A DNA stretch of 41,888 nucleotides from Selenomonadaceae bacterium (GCA_017515635.1 JAFWFO010000046.1:1-41888), one strand, 5' to 3'. Shown: positions 1 through 5,872, counted from the stretch's first letter. Numbers and translations: made by a program. Notes: generated from the sequence alone by a model not told the origin.

Positions 1-88
1 GAAATTGGAGATTATTGATTCTGACGTTTCCCCTTTGCTTCGGCAGATACTTTTCGATTTTCTCATATTGTTCTTGTGTAATTTTCAT
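1..88 (-). CDS. IS5-family transposase, N-terminal fragment
   Basis: An ATG at 88 opens a frame of 29 codons that runs off the window edge. It starts MKITQEQYEKIEKYLPKQ and continues RGNVRI, which resembles the N-terminal DUF4096-type helix-turn-helix region of IS5/IS427 transposases. The catalytic DDE residues would lie outside the window. It is oriented like the transposase remnant at the right edge (41446-41888), and the two may be copies of related elements. The call rests on a short stretch and is therefore moderate. Confidence 0.6.
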   Translation of the reverse strand, partial: MKITQEQYEKIEKYLPKQRGNVRINNLQF

Positions 89-139
89 GCTGTTATTTTA
101 CCAGCTTTCCATTTCGTTTGCCATAGTGTGAACACGCCC
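1..139 (-). mobile_element. IS5-type insertion sequence, transposase-start end (partial)
   Basis: The element enters from outside the window and ends near base 139. Read inward on the minus strand, its tip begins GGGCGTGTTCACAC, close to the tip of the right-hand element at 41431 (GGGGCTGTTGGTAA). A TA dinucleotide follows at 140-141, which would fit the short TA-type target duplications known for some IS5 subgroups. Only the transposase start is visible, so the far end and the state of the copy cannot be judged. The boundary is estimated from tip similarity, not from a seen duplication. Confidence 0.6.
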
Positions 140-140
140 T

Positions 141-152
141 AACTCCTAATTG
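141..152. repeat. Heptamer repeat remnant (AACTCCT + AATTG)
   Basis: AACTCCT followed by AATTG directly abuts the IS tip. It matches the end of the four-copy array at 28168-28200, where the same AACTCCTAATTG is followed a few bases later by a similar A-run and terminator. It is probably a short member of the same 7-bp family. Confidence 0.45.
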
Positions 153-190
153 AAAAAGCCCCTCGACGCGTTGTCGAAGGGGTTTTGTTT
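153..190 (-). terminator. Intrinsic terminator of the double-glycine peptide operon
   Basis: CCCCTCGAC (159-167) pairs with GTCGAAGGGG (173-182) apart from one bulged base. On the minus strand the stem is followed by a run of T (A-run at 153-157). It lies just after the last peptide gene. The plus-strand side is also T-rich, so it may work in both directions. Confidence 0.75.
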
Positions 191-199
191 TCAATTCGA

Positions 200-496
200 T
201 TAATCTTTAACTGCCCTGAGGATCATTTCATAGGGTGCCCAGGTTTTGTTGGGATTTTTGTTTTGCTGCCAATATGCAACCGCCCAGTTCGCTTGATTGT
301 AAGTGATTTGGTATTCCTGGCCGTCTTTGGCAATCGCGTAGAATTCATCTCTGGCGAAAAAGTTGGTGTTGATTCTGATTCCTGCATCGCGGTATTCGTT
401 TTTCGAGTGTTTATTCGAGGTGAAAGTTCCGCCCGTGACGATATCGAGTTGTTCGTCGTTGAGAATTTCGGTCGTGATAATCATTTCGTTTTTCAT
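200..496 (-). CDS. Double-glycine leader peptide precursor 1
   Basis: This is a 98-residue precursor, probably an exported small peptide. Residues 1-23 form a leader ending ILNDEQLDIVTGG, the bacteriocin-type double-glycine signal normally cut by the C39 peptidase domain of a dedicated ABC exporter. The 75-residue mature part has no cysteine, is polar and aromatic-rich, and shares NFFA, FYA and QANWAV-YW with the next gene. An AAGGAGCG site precedes the ATG. It is third of three genes transcribed 1091 to 200, then a terminator. No exporter, immunity or modification gene is visible in the window. The mature part is not strongly hydrophobic, unlike pore-forming class II bacteriocins, so a signalling or adhesive role is equally open. 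Confidence 0.75.
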   Translation of the reverse strand: MKNEMIITTEILNDEQLDIVTGGTFTSNKHSKNEYRDAGIRINTNFFARDEFYAIAKDGQEYQITYNQANWAVAYWQQNKNPNKTWAPYEMILRAVKD

Positions 497-521
497 TTTG
501 GTTCGCTCCTTTTCGTTTGTG
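411..521. repeat. Duplicated leader/RBS block, copy 1
   Basis: This 111-bp block matches 723-833 with one difference by eye (atatcgag versus atattgag). It covers the RBS, start codon, the whole 23-residue leader and the first residues of the mature part. The sequence outside the block has diverged strongly. Confidence 0.85.
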
Positions 522-523
522 TT

Positions 524-808
524 TTACTCTCTGCAACCTTTGACGATGACTTCGTAACGGGGTTGAGTGTTGTGTTTCATCCAATAATCAACCGCCCAGT
601 TCGCTTGTGCGTAGGAGATTGGCCGGTTTTCGTCGTCATTGTTAAGGGCGTAGAATTTGTCTTCCGCGAAAAAATTGTACTTCGTTGAGATTCCGGCTTG
701 GTTATAAATAAGTTCCTTGTATTTATTCGAGGTGAAAGTTCCGCCCGTGACGATATTGAGTTGTTCGTCGTTGAGAATTTCGGTCGTGATAATCATTTCG
801 TTTTTCAT
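524..808 (-). CDS. Double-glycine leader peptide precursor 2
   Basis: This 94-residue precursor is a paralogue of the 200-496 gene. The leader (1-23) differs by one residue (LNIVTGG for LDIVTGG). The 71-residue mature part keeps TFTSNK, NFFA-D-FYA and QANWAV-YW but diverges elsewhere and has one cysteine near the C-terminus (KGCRE). The start at 808 is chosen because AAGGAGCG lies just upstream and the leader begins there; a longer reading frame reaching 889 has no such support. It lies 28 bp after the 837-1091 gene and 27 bp before the 200-496 gene, so one transcript is likely. Function unknown; processing by a C39-type exporter is inferred from the leader. Confidence 0.75.
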   Translation of the reverse strand: MKNEMIITTEILNDEQLNIVTGGTFTSNKYKELIYNQAGISTKYNFFAEDKFYALNNDDENRPISYAQANWAVDYWMKHNTQPRYEVIVKGCRE

Positions 809-833
809 TTTGGTTCGCTCCTTTTCGTTTGTG
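723..833. repeat. Duplicated leader/RBS block, copy 2
   Basis: This is the partner of 411-521, with one mismatch over 111 bp. It carries the RBS and leader of precursor 2. Confidence 0.85.
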
Positions 834-836
834 AGA

Positions 837-1091
837 TTAGATTTTCGGCATGAAGTCGGGTTCAATGAGCTGAAAGTTCGGCGCGGCATTGTACGGAATT
901 GTTTTATCGGTAAATTCGCTCACTGCTGTTTCAGCGATTTTTCCGACAGCGTATTGAGCAATCGCTTCTCCGATGATCATCATGGCTTCGATAAAACCGC
1001 CGTTGACCTTGTCGAGTTGTTCGTCGTTGAGCTGTTCGCCGTTGAGGATTTCGTCGCTCAGGGTAATTTTCATCGTCATTTCTTTTTTCAT
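837..1091 (-). CDS. Double-glycine leader peptide precursor 3 (hydrophobic core)
   Basis: An 84-residue precursor, first gene of the peptide operon. The leader (1-32) ends LNDEQLDKVNGG and contains an internal near-duplication (LNGEQ then LNDEQ). The 52-residue mature part starts FIEAMMIIGEAIAQYAVGKI, an amphipathic Ala/Gly/Ile helix of the kind seen in class II bacteriocins, and ends in a Pro-rich polar tail (PNFQLIEPDFMPKI). No cysteine is present. A strong AAGGAGATTG site precedes ATG 1091. It differs from the two following peptides in everything but the leader logic. A bacteriocin role is an inference; no immunity gene was recognised nearby. Confidence 0.75.
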   Translation of the reverse strand: MKKEMTMKITLSDEILNGEQLNDEQLDKVNGGFIEAMMIIGEAIAQYAVGKIAETAVSEFTDKTIPYNAAPNFQLIEPDFMPKI

Positions 1092-1133
1092 GGTGTTCAA
1101 TCTCCTTTTTGTTTTGCATTTTTCTTTCTGCTT

Positions 1134-1162
1134 GTTATACGTTGTGGTTTCGGTTTTGTTAC
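1134..1162 (-). promoter_or_regulatory. Proximal promoter-like block of the peptide operon
   Basis: On the minus strand GTAACA (1157-1162), 17 bp and TATAAC (1134-1139) lie about 42 bp upstream of ATG 1091. The block CGTATAACAAGCAGAAAGAAAA recurs with one change at 1223-1244, so this is one of two copies. The -35 is weak. Confidence 0.45.
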
Positions 1163-1236
1163 AGGCTCCGAGAAATTTTTTTTGGTTATCGCCTCCCGAA
1201 TTTGATTTTGATTTGGTTGAATTTTTCTTTCTGCCT

Positions 1237-1265
1237 GTTATACGCAAGACGGCATGATTTGTTAC
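1237..1265 (-). promoter_or_regulatory. Distal promoter-like block of the peptide operon
   Basis: The same arrangement occurs 103 bp further upstream: GTAACA (1260-1265), 17 bp, TATAAC (1237-1242), then GGCAGAAAGAAAAATTCAA. The shared sequence and spacing suggest a duplicated promoter segment. Confidence 0.4.
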
Positions 1266-1430
1266 AAGGTATGCAAAAAATTTTTTGGATCATGATTCTT
1301 AACGTCCAACCAACAAAAAATCCCCGCCGATTGTGACGAGGGCAACGTGACGTTGCATCCAATTTTCGCGCCGCAACGTTGTCGCAACTCAAATTTTGTC
1401 GCCGCGAATCCGACGTTATCACAACGAAAA

Positions 1431-1463
1431 AATCCCCGACGCTTTGAACGTCAGGGAATTTTT
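1431..1463 (-). terminator. Intrinsic terminator after the rubrerythrin fusion gene
   Basis: CCCCGACG (1434-1441) pairs with CGTCAGGG (1449-1456) across a short loop, apart from one mismatch. T-runs flank the stem on both strands, so it can serve the minus-strand gene ending at 1495. Confidence 0.8.
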
Positions 1464-1494
1464 TTATCGTGCGGCAACTTGTCCGCAGAAAATT

Positions 1495-2682
1495 TTAGTA
1501 ATTCTTGAGGTTAATCTCGAAGAAACTTTGCGGGTGATTGCAAACGGGGCATTCGTCGGGCGCGTTCGTGCCGATAACCAAATGTCCGCAATTTCTGCAT
1601 TCCCAAACCTGCACGCCGGCTTTCTGGAAAACTTCGCGAGCTTCGACGTTCGCTAAAAGTTTGCGATAACGTTCCTCGTGATGTTTTTCGATAGCCGCGA
1701 CGCCACGGAATTGCTCCGCCAATTCGGGGAAACCTTCCTCTTCGGCTTCACGCGCCATGCGAGCATACATGTCCGTCCACTCGTAATTTTCGCCGTCCGC
1801 CGCGTGCAAAAGATTTTCTTCGATGCTGCCCAATTCGCCGAGAGCTTTGAACCAAAGTTTGGCGTGTTCCTTTTCGTTGTCGGCGGTCTTCAAAAACAGC
1901 GCGGCAATTTGTTCGTAGCCGGCTTTCTTCGCGACGCTTGCAAAGTAGGTGTATTTGTTGCGCGCCTGGGATTCGCCCGCGAACGCCTCCCAAAGATTTT
2001 TTTCGGTCTTCGTGCCGGCGTATTTGTTTTTCTGCGGGACAGGCTCCGCCTCGACGACGACTTTTTCAAAATCGGTCGAAGGATGTTTGCACAGCGGGCA
2101 GACGAAATCGGCGGGAAGTTCTTCGCCAATGTATTCGTAGCCGCAAATTCTGCAACGCCAAACAGTTTTGCCGTCAGCGGTTTTGCCGACGGGCGCGGGT
2201 TTCGGCTTAATGTTCGCCTGATAATAATTGTAAGTCGCCGAAGGAACGTCAGAAAGTTTTTCCATGTCGACAACTTCCGCGATGAAAATCGAATGCGTGT
2301 CCAGTTCAATCTGCTGAATGACGTCTGCGCTGATGAAACTGTTCGTGCCTTCGGTTATCGCGAGCGTGCCGTTTGCCGTGCGTTTGACTTTGTCGAAGTC
2401 CGCGAACTTGTCGACTTTCTTGCCGCTTTGGAAGCCGAAATGTTTAAACAAATCGAACGTCGCAGCCTCGGAGATAATCGACGCGGTGAATTTTTTTGTC
2501 TTCGCGATGATGTCGTGCGTGAAATTGGATTTGTTTACGGCGATTGAAATTCTGTCTTTTGAAATGGGCGCGGCAGTCACCTGCGTCACAGTGTTGATGA
2601 TGCAAGCGTTGTCTTTGGTGCCGTCGTTTGCGCTCAAAACGAAAAGCCCGTATTGGACGTTGAACAAAACTTTGCTGTCCAT
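1495..2682 (-). CDS. Flavin reductase-rubredoxin-rubrerythrin fusion protein
   Basis: A 395-residue soluble protein for peroxide/oxygen detoxification in an anaerobe. Residues 1-155 resemble the FMN-binding flavin reductase part of high-molecular-weight rubredoxin. Residues 173-208 are a rubredoxin domain (C177, C180, C195, C198). Residues 225-355 are a rubrerythrin diiron bundle, with E237 and ExxH motifs at 270-273 and 332-335. Residues 358-390 are a second rubredoxin (CRNC and CPVC). The domains would let NAD(P)H-derived electrons pass flavin to rubredoxin to diiron centre within one chain. High-molecular-weight rubredoxin and rubrerythrin are established families; the single-chain electron route is inferred. 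The ATG has AGAGGTGAT upstream and a clear promoter at 2723-2751. It is transcribed alone. Confidence 0.9.
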   Translation of the reverse strand: MDSKVLFNVQYGLFVLSANDGTKDNACIINTVTQVTAAPISKDRISIAVNKSNFTHDIIAKTKKFTASIISEAATFDLFKHFGFQSGKKVDKFADFDKVKRTANGTLAITEGTNSFISADVIQQIELDTHSIFIAEVVDMEKLSDVPSATYNYYQANIKPKPAPVGKTADGKTVWRCRICGYEYIGEELPADFVCPLCKHPSTDFEKVVVEAEPVPQKNKYAGTKTEKNLWEAFAGESQARNKYTYFASVAKKAGYEQIAALFLKTADNEKEHAKLWFKALGELGSIEENLLHAADGENYEWTDMYARMAREAEEEGFPELAEQFRGVAAIEKHHEERYRKLLANVEAREVFQKAGVQVWECRNCGHLVIGTNAPDECPVCNHPQSFFEINLKNY

Positions 2683-2759
2683 TTAAAATCACCTCTCCGA
2701 AAATATTTTGGTACGCGCACGGATTGTAACAAAGCCCGCGCAGTTTGTAAACGGCTTGA
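2680..2759. repeat. Direct repeat of a promoter/RBS region, copy 1
   Basis: About 78 bp, from the start codon through RBS, -10 and -35 to CTTGA, is repeated at 3016-3093. The copies differ only by single-base insertions, one near the start codon and one in the distal end. Confidence 0.9.
2723..2751 (-). promoter_or_regulatory. Promoter of the rubrerythrin fusion gene
   Basis: TTTACA (2746-2751), a 17-bp spacer and TACAAT (2723-2728) on the minus strand, about 41 bp from the start codon. It lies inside the duplicated block. Confidence 0.75.
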
Positions 2760-2812
2760 AGACTGCAGAAAAAATTTTATTCGTCACTTGAACGCGCATT
2801 GACATTTGCAAA

Positions 2813-2833
2813 TAAAAAACGCCCGAAGGCGTT
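2813..2833 (-). terminator. Terminator of the 59-residue protein gene
   Basis: AACGCC-CGAA-GGCGTT (2818-2833) is a compact hairpin followed on the minus strand by a T-rich run (A-run 2811-2819). It begins six bases after the stop codon of the 2839-3018 gene. Confidence 0.8.
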
Positions 2834-2838
2834 GATTT

Positions 2839-3018
2839 TCAGTTGGCGATAAATTTTCGTGTTTGTTTAAGTGCAAAAGTTTGCTTGAACGGTCTCAAAA
2901 TTTTCGGTCTTGCCGGCTTAATTTCGCGTTCGACGACGCGGCGTGGCAGTTGTTCTTTGGTGACATCGGCAATGGCTTCGTTGAGAGCCGCCGACAAAAT
3001 TGCAAATGCAACGCTCAT
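2839..3018 (-). CDS. 59-residue basic small protein, unknown function
   Basis: The ORF begins MSVAFAILSAALNEAIADVT and continues with a strongly basic, proline-containing second half (KPARPKILRPFKQTF), ending KFIAN. I do not recognise a family. It is supported as a gene by its promoter and AGAGGTGATTT ribosome site, which are a near-perfect copy of those of the rubrerythrin gene, and by an intrinsic terminator right after the stop. The N-terminal 20 residues could form a helix; the rest may bind nucleic acid or membrane, but this is speculation. Shared control suggests expression together with the peroxide-detoxifying fusion. Confidence 0.65.
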   Translation of the reverse strand: MSVAFAILSAALNEAIADVTKEQLPRRVVEREIKPARPKILRPFKQTFALKQTRKFIAN

Positions 3019-3093
3019 TTAAATCACCTCTCCGAAAATATTTTGGTACGCGCACGGATTGTAACAAAGCCCGCGCAGTTTGTAAACGCTTGA
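3016..3093. repeat. Direct repeat of a promoter/RBS region, copy 2
   Basis: This is the partner of 2680-2759, ending in CGCTTGACAGG, whose TTGACA may serve as the -35 of iorA on the other strand. Confidence 0.9.
3058..3086 (-). promoter_or_regulatory. Promoter of the 59-residue protein gene
   Basis: TTTACA (3081-3086), 17 bp, TACAAT (3058-3063) on the minus strand, identical to the copy at 2723-2751. Confidence 0.75.
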
Positions 3094-3118
3094 CAGGCAC
3101 GTCGGCGAAATTTAATTC
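3090..3118 (+). promoter_or_regulatory. Candidate promoter of iorA
   Basis: TTGACA (3090-3095) is followed after 17 bp by TAATTC (3113-3118), with TTTAAT as a closer-spaced alternative. The -35 is perfect and the -10 is weak. It is divergent from the 3058-3086 promoter. Confidence 0.4.
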
Positions 3119-3187
3119 ACGGCGGCAGGATTTTTTCCCCGAACGAAAAATTTATTCCCTGCACTAAAATTTTGGGAGATGTTTTGA

Positions 3188-4921
3188 TTGAAAGAATTAA
3201 TGTTGGGCAACAAGGCGTTGGCTCGCGGCTTGTGGGAAGCGGGCGTTAAGTTCGTGTCCAGCTATCCCGGCACGCCTTCAACCGAGATAACCGAAGAGGC
3301 CGTCAAGTTCGACGACATTTATTGCGAGTGGGCACCGAACGAAAAAGTTGCAATGGAATCAGCTTTCGGCGCGTCGCTTGCAGGTCGGCGGGCTTTTTGC
3401 GGACAAAAACACGTCGGATTGAACGTCGCGGCAGATCCGTTGTTCACGCTCAGTTATACGGGCGTCAACGCGGGCTTGGTCGTCGTCGTCGCGGACGATG
3501 CGGGAATGCATTCGTCGCAGAACGAACAGGACAGCCGCCATTACGCAATCGCCGCAAAAGTTCCCATGCTTGAGCCGTCGGACAGCGCGGAGGCTTTGAA
3601 CTTCGCCAAACTTGCCTATGAAATTTCGGAGACTTACGACACGCCCGTCATAATCAAAATGTGTACTCGCGTCGCGCACAGTCAATCCGTCGTCGAAACG
3701 GGCGAACGCGTCGAAGTTGCCAAAGCTTACGAAAAAAATATCGCCAAATATGTCATGATGCCCGGCAACGCGAAGAAACGCCACCCGATTGTTGAGGAAC
3801 GCACGCGCAAATTGATTGAGTACGCGGAGACAACGCCGATTAATCGCGTCGAATTCACCACGGACGAAATCGGAATTATCACGTCGTCGACTTGCTATCA
3901 ATACGTCAAAGAAGTTTTCGGCGAAAGCGCAAGCGTCTTGAAACTCGGCATGATTAATCCGTTGCCCGTGGAGTTGATAAAAAATTTCGCGGCGCGTGTC
4001 AAAAAATTGTTCGTCGTCGAAGAACTTGATCCGATAATCGAAACGCACGTTAAAACTTTGGGACTTGCCGTCGAAGGTTCGGAACTTTTGCCGCGCATTG
4101 ACGAATTCAGCCAAAATCTTATCGCTGAAAAATTAGGTGTCAGGTGTCAGGTGTCAGGTGTCAGTTTGGACGACGCGATACCTGCGCGGCCGCCGGTAAT
4201 GTGTGCGGGCTGTCCTCATCGCGGGCTGTTTTATTCGCTCAAGAAACGCAAATGCACGGTTTTGGGCGACATCGGTTGTTACACGCTCGGAGCCGTCCCG
4301 CCGCTGTCGACGATTGAATTGACGCTGTGCATGGGTGCGAGTATCGGCGCAACTCACGGCTTTAACAAAATGCTCGGAGCCGCAAGCGAAGGCAAAACCG
4401 TCGCGGTTATCGGCGACTCGACTTTTATGCATTCGGGCATGACGGGCTTGGCGAACGTCGCTTACAATCAATCGAATTCGACCGTCATAATTTTGGACAA
4501 CTCGATAACGGGCATGACGGGACATCAACAGAATCCGTCGACGGGTTTGAACATCAAAGGCGACCCCGCAGGCAAAATCGATTTGGAATCGCTTTGTCGG
4601 GCAATGGGCATTAACCGCGTGCGCGTCGTCGACCCGTACAATCTCGCCGAATGTGACACCGCGATTAAGGAAGAACTTGCCGCGCCCGAACCGTCAGTAA
4701 TTATTTCGCGGAGACCGTGCGCCTTGCTTAAAACCGTCAAACACAATCCGCCGCTTTACGTCGACAAAGACAAATGCATCGGCTGTAAATCGTGCATGAA
4801 AATCGGCTGCCCCGCAATCAGCATGAAGGACGGCAAAGCTGTTGTCGATCAAACTCAATGCGTCGGTTGCAACGTTTGCAGTCAACTTTGCCCGAAGAAA
4901 GCTTTTAGCTGTAAGCTTTAA
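3188..4921 (+). CDS. iorA: Indolepyruvate ferredoxin oxidoreductase, alpha subunit
   Basis: A 577-residue cytoplasmic subunit of the enzyme that oxidatively decarboxylates aryl-2-oxoacids (indolepyruvate, phenylpyruvate) to aryl-acetyl-CoA, reducing ferredoxin. The N-terminal pyruvate-flavodoxin-like domain contains SSYPGTPSTE. A thiamine-diphosphate region with GDSTFMHSGMTG lies near residue 410. The C-terminus (about 525-572) has two [4Fe-4S] ferredoxin motifs, CIGCKSCMKIGC and CVGCNVCSQLC. The start is TTG 3188, served by TGGGAG; ATG 3200 is an alternative. The C-terminal AFSCKL is encoded by a heptamer repeat, and a second heptamer array inserts VRCQVSGVS near residue 318, in the linker before the TPP domain. 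iorB follows after 76 bp. Confidence 0.95.
   Translation: MKELMLGNKALARGLWEAGVKFVSSYPGTPSTEITEEAVKFDDIYCEWAPNEKVAMESAFGASLAGRRAFCGQKHVGLNVAADPLFTLSYTGVNAGLVVVVADDAGMHSSQNEQDSRHYAIAAKVPMLEPSDSAEALNFAKLAYEISETYDTPVIIKMCTRVAHSQSVVETGERVEVAKAYEKNIAKYVMMPGNAKKRHPIVEERTRKLIEYAETTPINRVEFTTDEIGIITSSTCYQYVKEVFGESASVLKLGMINPLPVELIKNFAARVKKLFVVEELDPIIETHVKTLGLAVEGSELLPRIDEFSQNLIAEKLGVRCQVSGVSLDDAIPARPPVMCAGCPHRGLFYSLKKRKCTVLGDIGCYTLGAVPPLSTIELTLCMGASIGATHGFNKMLGAASEGKTVAVIGDSTFMHSGMTGLANVAYNQSNSTVIILDNSITGMTGHQQNPSTGLNIKGDPAGKIDLESLCRAMGINRVRVVDPYNLAECDTAIKEELAAPEPSVIISRRPCALLKTVKHNPPLYVDKDKCIGCKSCMKIGCPAISMKDGKAVVDQTQCVGCNVCSQLCPKKAFSCKL
4135..4162 (+). repeat. AGGTGTC heptamer x4 inside iorA
   Basis: Four perfect tandem copies of AGGTGTC sit in the linker before CAGCPHRG of iorA. 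At 28 bp the array is not a multiple of three, yet the frame stays open through it and beyond. The encoded VRCQVSGVS looks like added linker. No inverted partner arm is present. Confidence 0.95.
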
Positions 4922-4977
4922 GCTTTAAGGAAAATTTTTCGTTATCCCTTAAAGCTCAAAGCTCAAAGCTTAAAGCT
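4900..4977 (+). repeat. Heptamer hairpin between iorA and iorB
   Basis: The left arm is AGCTTTT, AGCTGTA, AGCTTTA, AGCTTTA then AGG (4900-4930). A 16-base AT-rich loop follows. The right arm is CCT then TAAAGCT, CAAAGCT, CAAAGCT, TAAAGCT (4947-4977). The arms pair over about 31 bp with few mismatches. The iorA stop codon (4919-4921) lies inside the left arm and the iorB RBS follows the right arm. The same design recurs at 9186-9262. Confidence 0.9.
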
Positions 4978-4997
4978 CAAACAGAGGAGTTTAAAAC

Positions 4998-5576
4998 ATG
5001 GAAACAAAAAATATCATTATCGTCGGCGTCGGCGGGCAAGGCTCGTTGCTCGCCAGCAAAATTTTGGGTCATCTGCTTTTGAACGAAGGCTTTGACGTGA
5101 AAGTTTCGGAAGTGCACGGCATGAGTCAACGCGGCGGCTCCGTGATAACTTATGTGCGTTTCGGCGACAAAGTTTATTCGCCCGTCGTCGACAAAGGACA
5201 GGCAGATTTTATCGTCTCGTTTGAAATTTTGGAAACTGCGCGTTGGCTGTCGTATTTGAAAGACGGCGGGCAAATCGTCACGAACACGCAACAAATTGAT
5301 CCGATGCCGGTCATCACGGGCGCGGCGGAATATCCCGCTGAACTTGTCGAAAAAATTCGTGCACGCGGAATTAAAATTGACGCAATGGATTGTTTGACGT
5401 TGGCACGACAGGCGGGCAGTCAAAAAGCTGTCAACATTGTCCTGCTCGGAAGATTATCGCACTACTTTGACATTGCGGAAACGTCGTGGCAAAATTCGTT
5501 GAAAGCGAACGTCCCCGCGAAATTTTTGGAACTCAACCAACGTGCCTTTGAGCTTGGGAAAAATTTCGGTTGCTGA
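4998..5576 (+). CDS. iorB: Indolepyruvate ferredoxin oxidoreductase, beta subunit
   Basis: A 192-residue partner of IorA, of the pyruvate/ketoisovalerate oxidoreductase gamma type. The N-terminal IIIVGVGGQGSLLASKILG is the nucleotide-like glycine-rich motif of this family, and EVHGMSQRGGSV is its conserved signature near residue 46. Length is usual for IorB. ATG 4998 follows an AGAGGAG site. It is separated from iorA by the heptamer hairpin, which could set the ratio of the two subunits by affecting mRNA stability or read-through (inference). No plus-strand terminator follows directly; the next features are the par-like locus, then the 5928 gene. Confidence 0.93.
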   Translation: METKNIIIVGVGGQGSLLASKILGHLLLNEGFDVKVSEVHGMSQRGGSVITYVRFGDKVYSPVVDKGQADFIVSFEILETARWLSYLKDGGQIVTNTQQIDPMPVITGAAEYPAELVEKIRARGIKIDAMDCLTLARQAGSQKAVNIVLLGRLSHYFDIAETSWQNSLKANVPAKFLELNQRAFELGKNFGC

Positions 5577-5579
5577 TTC

Positions 5580-5608
5580 TTGCAAAAAATCGGATTAACG
5601 CTTATAAT
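5580..5608 (+). promoter_or_regulatory. Promoter of a predicted antisense RNA
   Basis: TTGCAA (5580-5585), 17-bp spacer, TATAAT (5603-5608). No gene follows on the plus strand before the hairpin at 5656-5700, so it would drive a short RNA running into the toxin gene's terminator from the other side. Confidence 0.65.
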
Positions 5609-5632
5609 TCTCAGCGATAATAGACTATCATC

Positions 5633-5646
5633 TCGTCCATACAGTC
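5633..5646. repeat. 14-bp direct repeat, antisense-RNA copy
   Basis: TCGTCCATACAGTC is identical to 5818-5831. It lies in the 5' part of the predicted antisense RNA. Confidence 0.85.
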
Positions 5647-5655
5647 GAATGGCGC

Positions 5656-5700
5656 AAAAAAATCCCCCAAGTATCGGTCGGGCAACCGTCTTGGGGGATT
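5656..5700. terminator. Shared terminator of toxin mRNA and antisense RNA
   Basis: AATCCCCCAAG (5661-5671) and CTTGGGGGATT (5690-5700) form a perfect 11-bp stem. On the minus strand it is followed by seven T, making a strong terminator for the toxin mRNA. On the plus strand the tail is less T-rich. Confidence 0.85.
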
Positions 5701-5726
5701 GCGTCATTTTCGGACGCAGTTAAGGC

Positions 5727-5825
5727 TCAGTCGTCGTCACGGAACAGCTTTTTGAGCCAATCGTAAACGAAATAGGAAGCCACATTCGCCACGATTATCT
5801 TTAATAATCCGAGAAGTTCGTCCAT
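5727..5825 (-). CDS. Fst-like small membrane toxin (putative)
   Basis: A 32-residue peptide, MDELLGLLKIIVANVAS then YFVYDWLKKLFRDDD: a single hydrophobic helix with a charged, aspartate-ending tail. This matches the size and plan of Fst-type type I toxins (about 30 residues, one membrane helix, charged C-terminus), though the sequence is not clearly homologous and I see no conserved proline. The ATG is preceded by AAGGGGGTGA. That site can pair imperfectly with upstream TCAACCCTC, a possible 5' stem hiding it. The start codon lies inside the 14-bp repeat matched by the antisense RNA, and the mRNA would end at 5656-5700. A small regulatory or sporulation-unrelated membrane peptide is the alternative. 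Confidence 0.65.
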   Translation of the reverse strand: MDELLGLLKIIVANVASYFVYDWLKKLFRDDD

Positions 5826-5831
5826 ACAGTC
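5818..5831. repeat. 14-bp direct repeat, toxin start-codon copy
   Basis: TCGTCCATACAGTC spans the toxin ATG (5823-5825 read on the minus strand). It is identical to 5633-5646. Confidence 0.85.
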
Positions 5832-5872
5832 ACCCCCTTCCATGCACGTAGAGGGTTGACGACGGCGACAAT

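Larger units (their letters stand above)
1092..1494. other. Gene-free 403-bp region with duplicated promoter-like blocks and decayed hairpins
   Basis: No convincing gene is seen here. The region holds two promoter-like blocks for the peptide operon (1134-1162 and 1237-1265), a degenerate terminator-like sequence starting AAAAAATCCCCG at about 1315, a palindrome GCAACG-TGA-CGTTGC (1342-1356), a second CAACGTTG palindrome (1374-1381), and the rubrerythrin terminator (1431-1463). Confidence 0.6.
5615..5702 (+). ncRNA. Predicted antitoxin RNA (RNA II-like) of a par-type locus
   Basis: Predicted from the promoter at 5580-5608 and the hairpin at 5656-5700, about 85-90 nt. Its 5' part contains TCGTCCATACAGTC (5633-5646), the exact complement of the toxin mRNA segment spanning the toxin start codon. 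Its 3' part is complementary to the toxin mRNA terminator. This is the pairing scheme known for Fst/par RNA I and RNA II. Ends are estimated. Confidence 0.55.

Noticed and set aside
200..1091. Peptide trio as lanthipeptide or other modified RiPP precursors
   Set aside because: Mature parts have no or one cysteine and no modification enzyme is nearby; only the leader type is supported.
1186..1422. A 78-codon minus-strand open frame upstream of the peptide operon
   Set aside because: It runs through the duplicated promoter-like block and palindromes, lacks an RBS, and its composition is not protein-like.
1678..2547. A 289-codon plus-strand open frame antisense to the rubrerythrin fusion
   Set aside because: Shadow of a strongly supported gene; composition is Phe/Arg-rich as typical for antisense frames here.
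3359..4114. A 251-codon minus-strand open frame opposite iorA
   Set aside because: Shadow of iorA with no start signal or domain.
4135..4162. Tandem heptamers as a CRISPR array
   Set aside because: Units are 7 bp with no spacers and no cas genes are in the window.
4900..4977. Heptamer hairpin as an ordinary terminator
   Set aside because: The plus-strand side is followed by CAAACAGAGGAG, not a T-run, and iorB must be expressed with iorA; the 9186 hairpin has the same issue.
5611..5640. A 9-codon minus-strand frame starting MDEM at the second copy of the 14-bp repeat
   Set aside because: The repeat copies the toxin start region by chance of the shared 14 bp; no RBS precedes it, and the segment is better explained as the antisense-RNA repeat.
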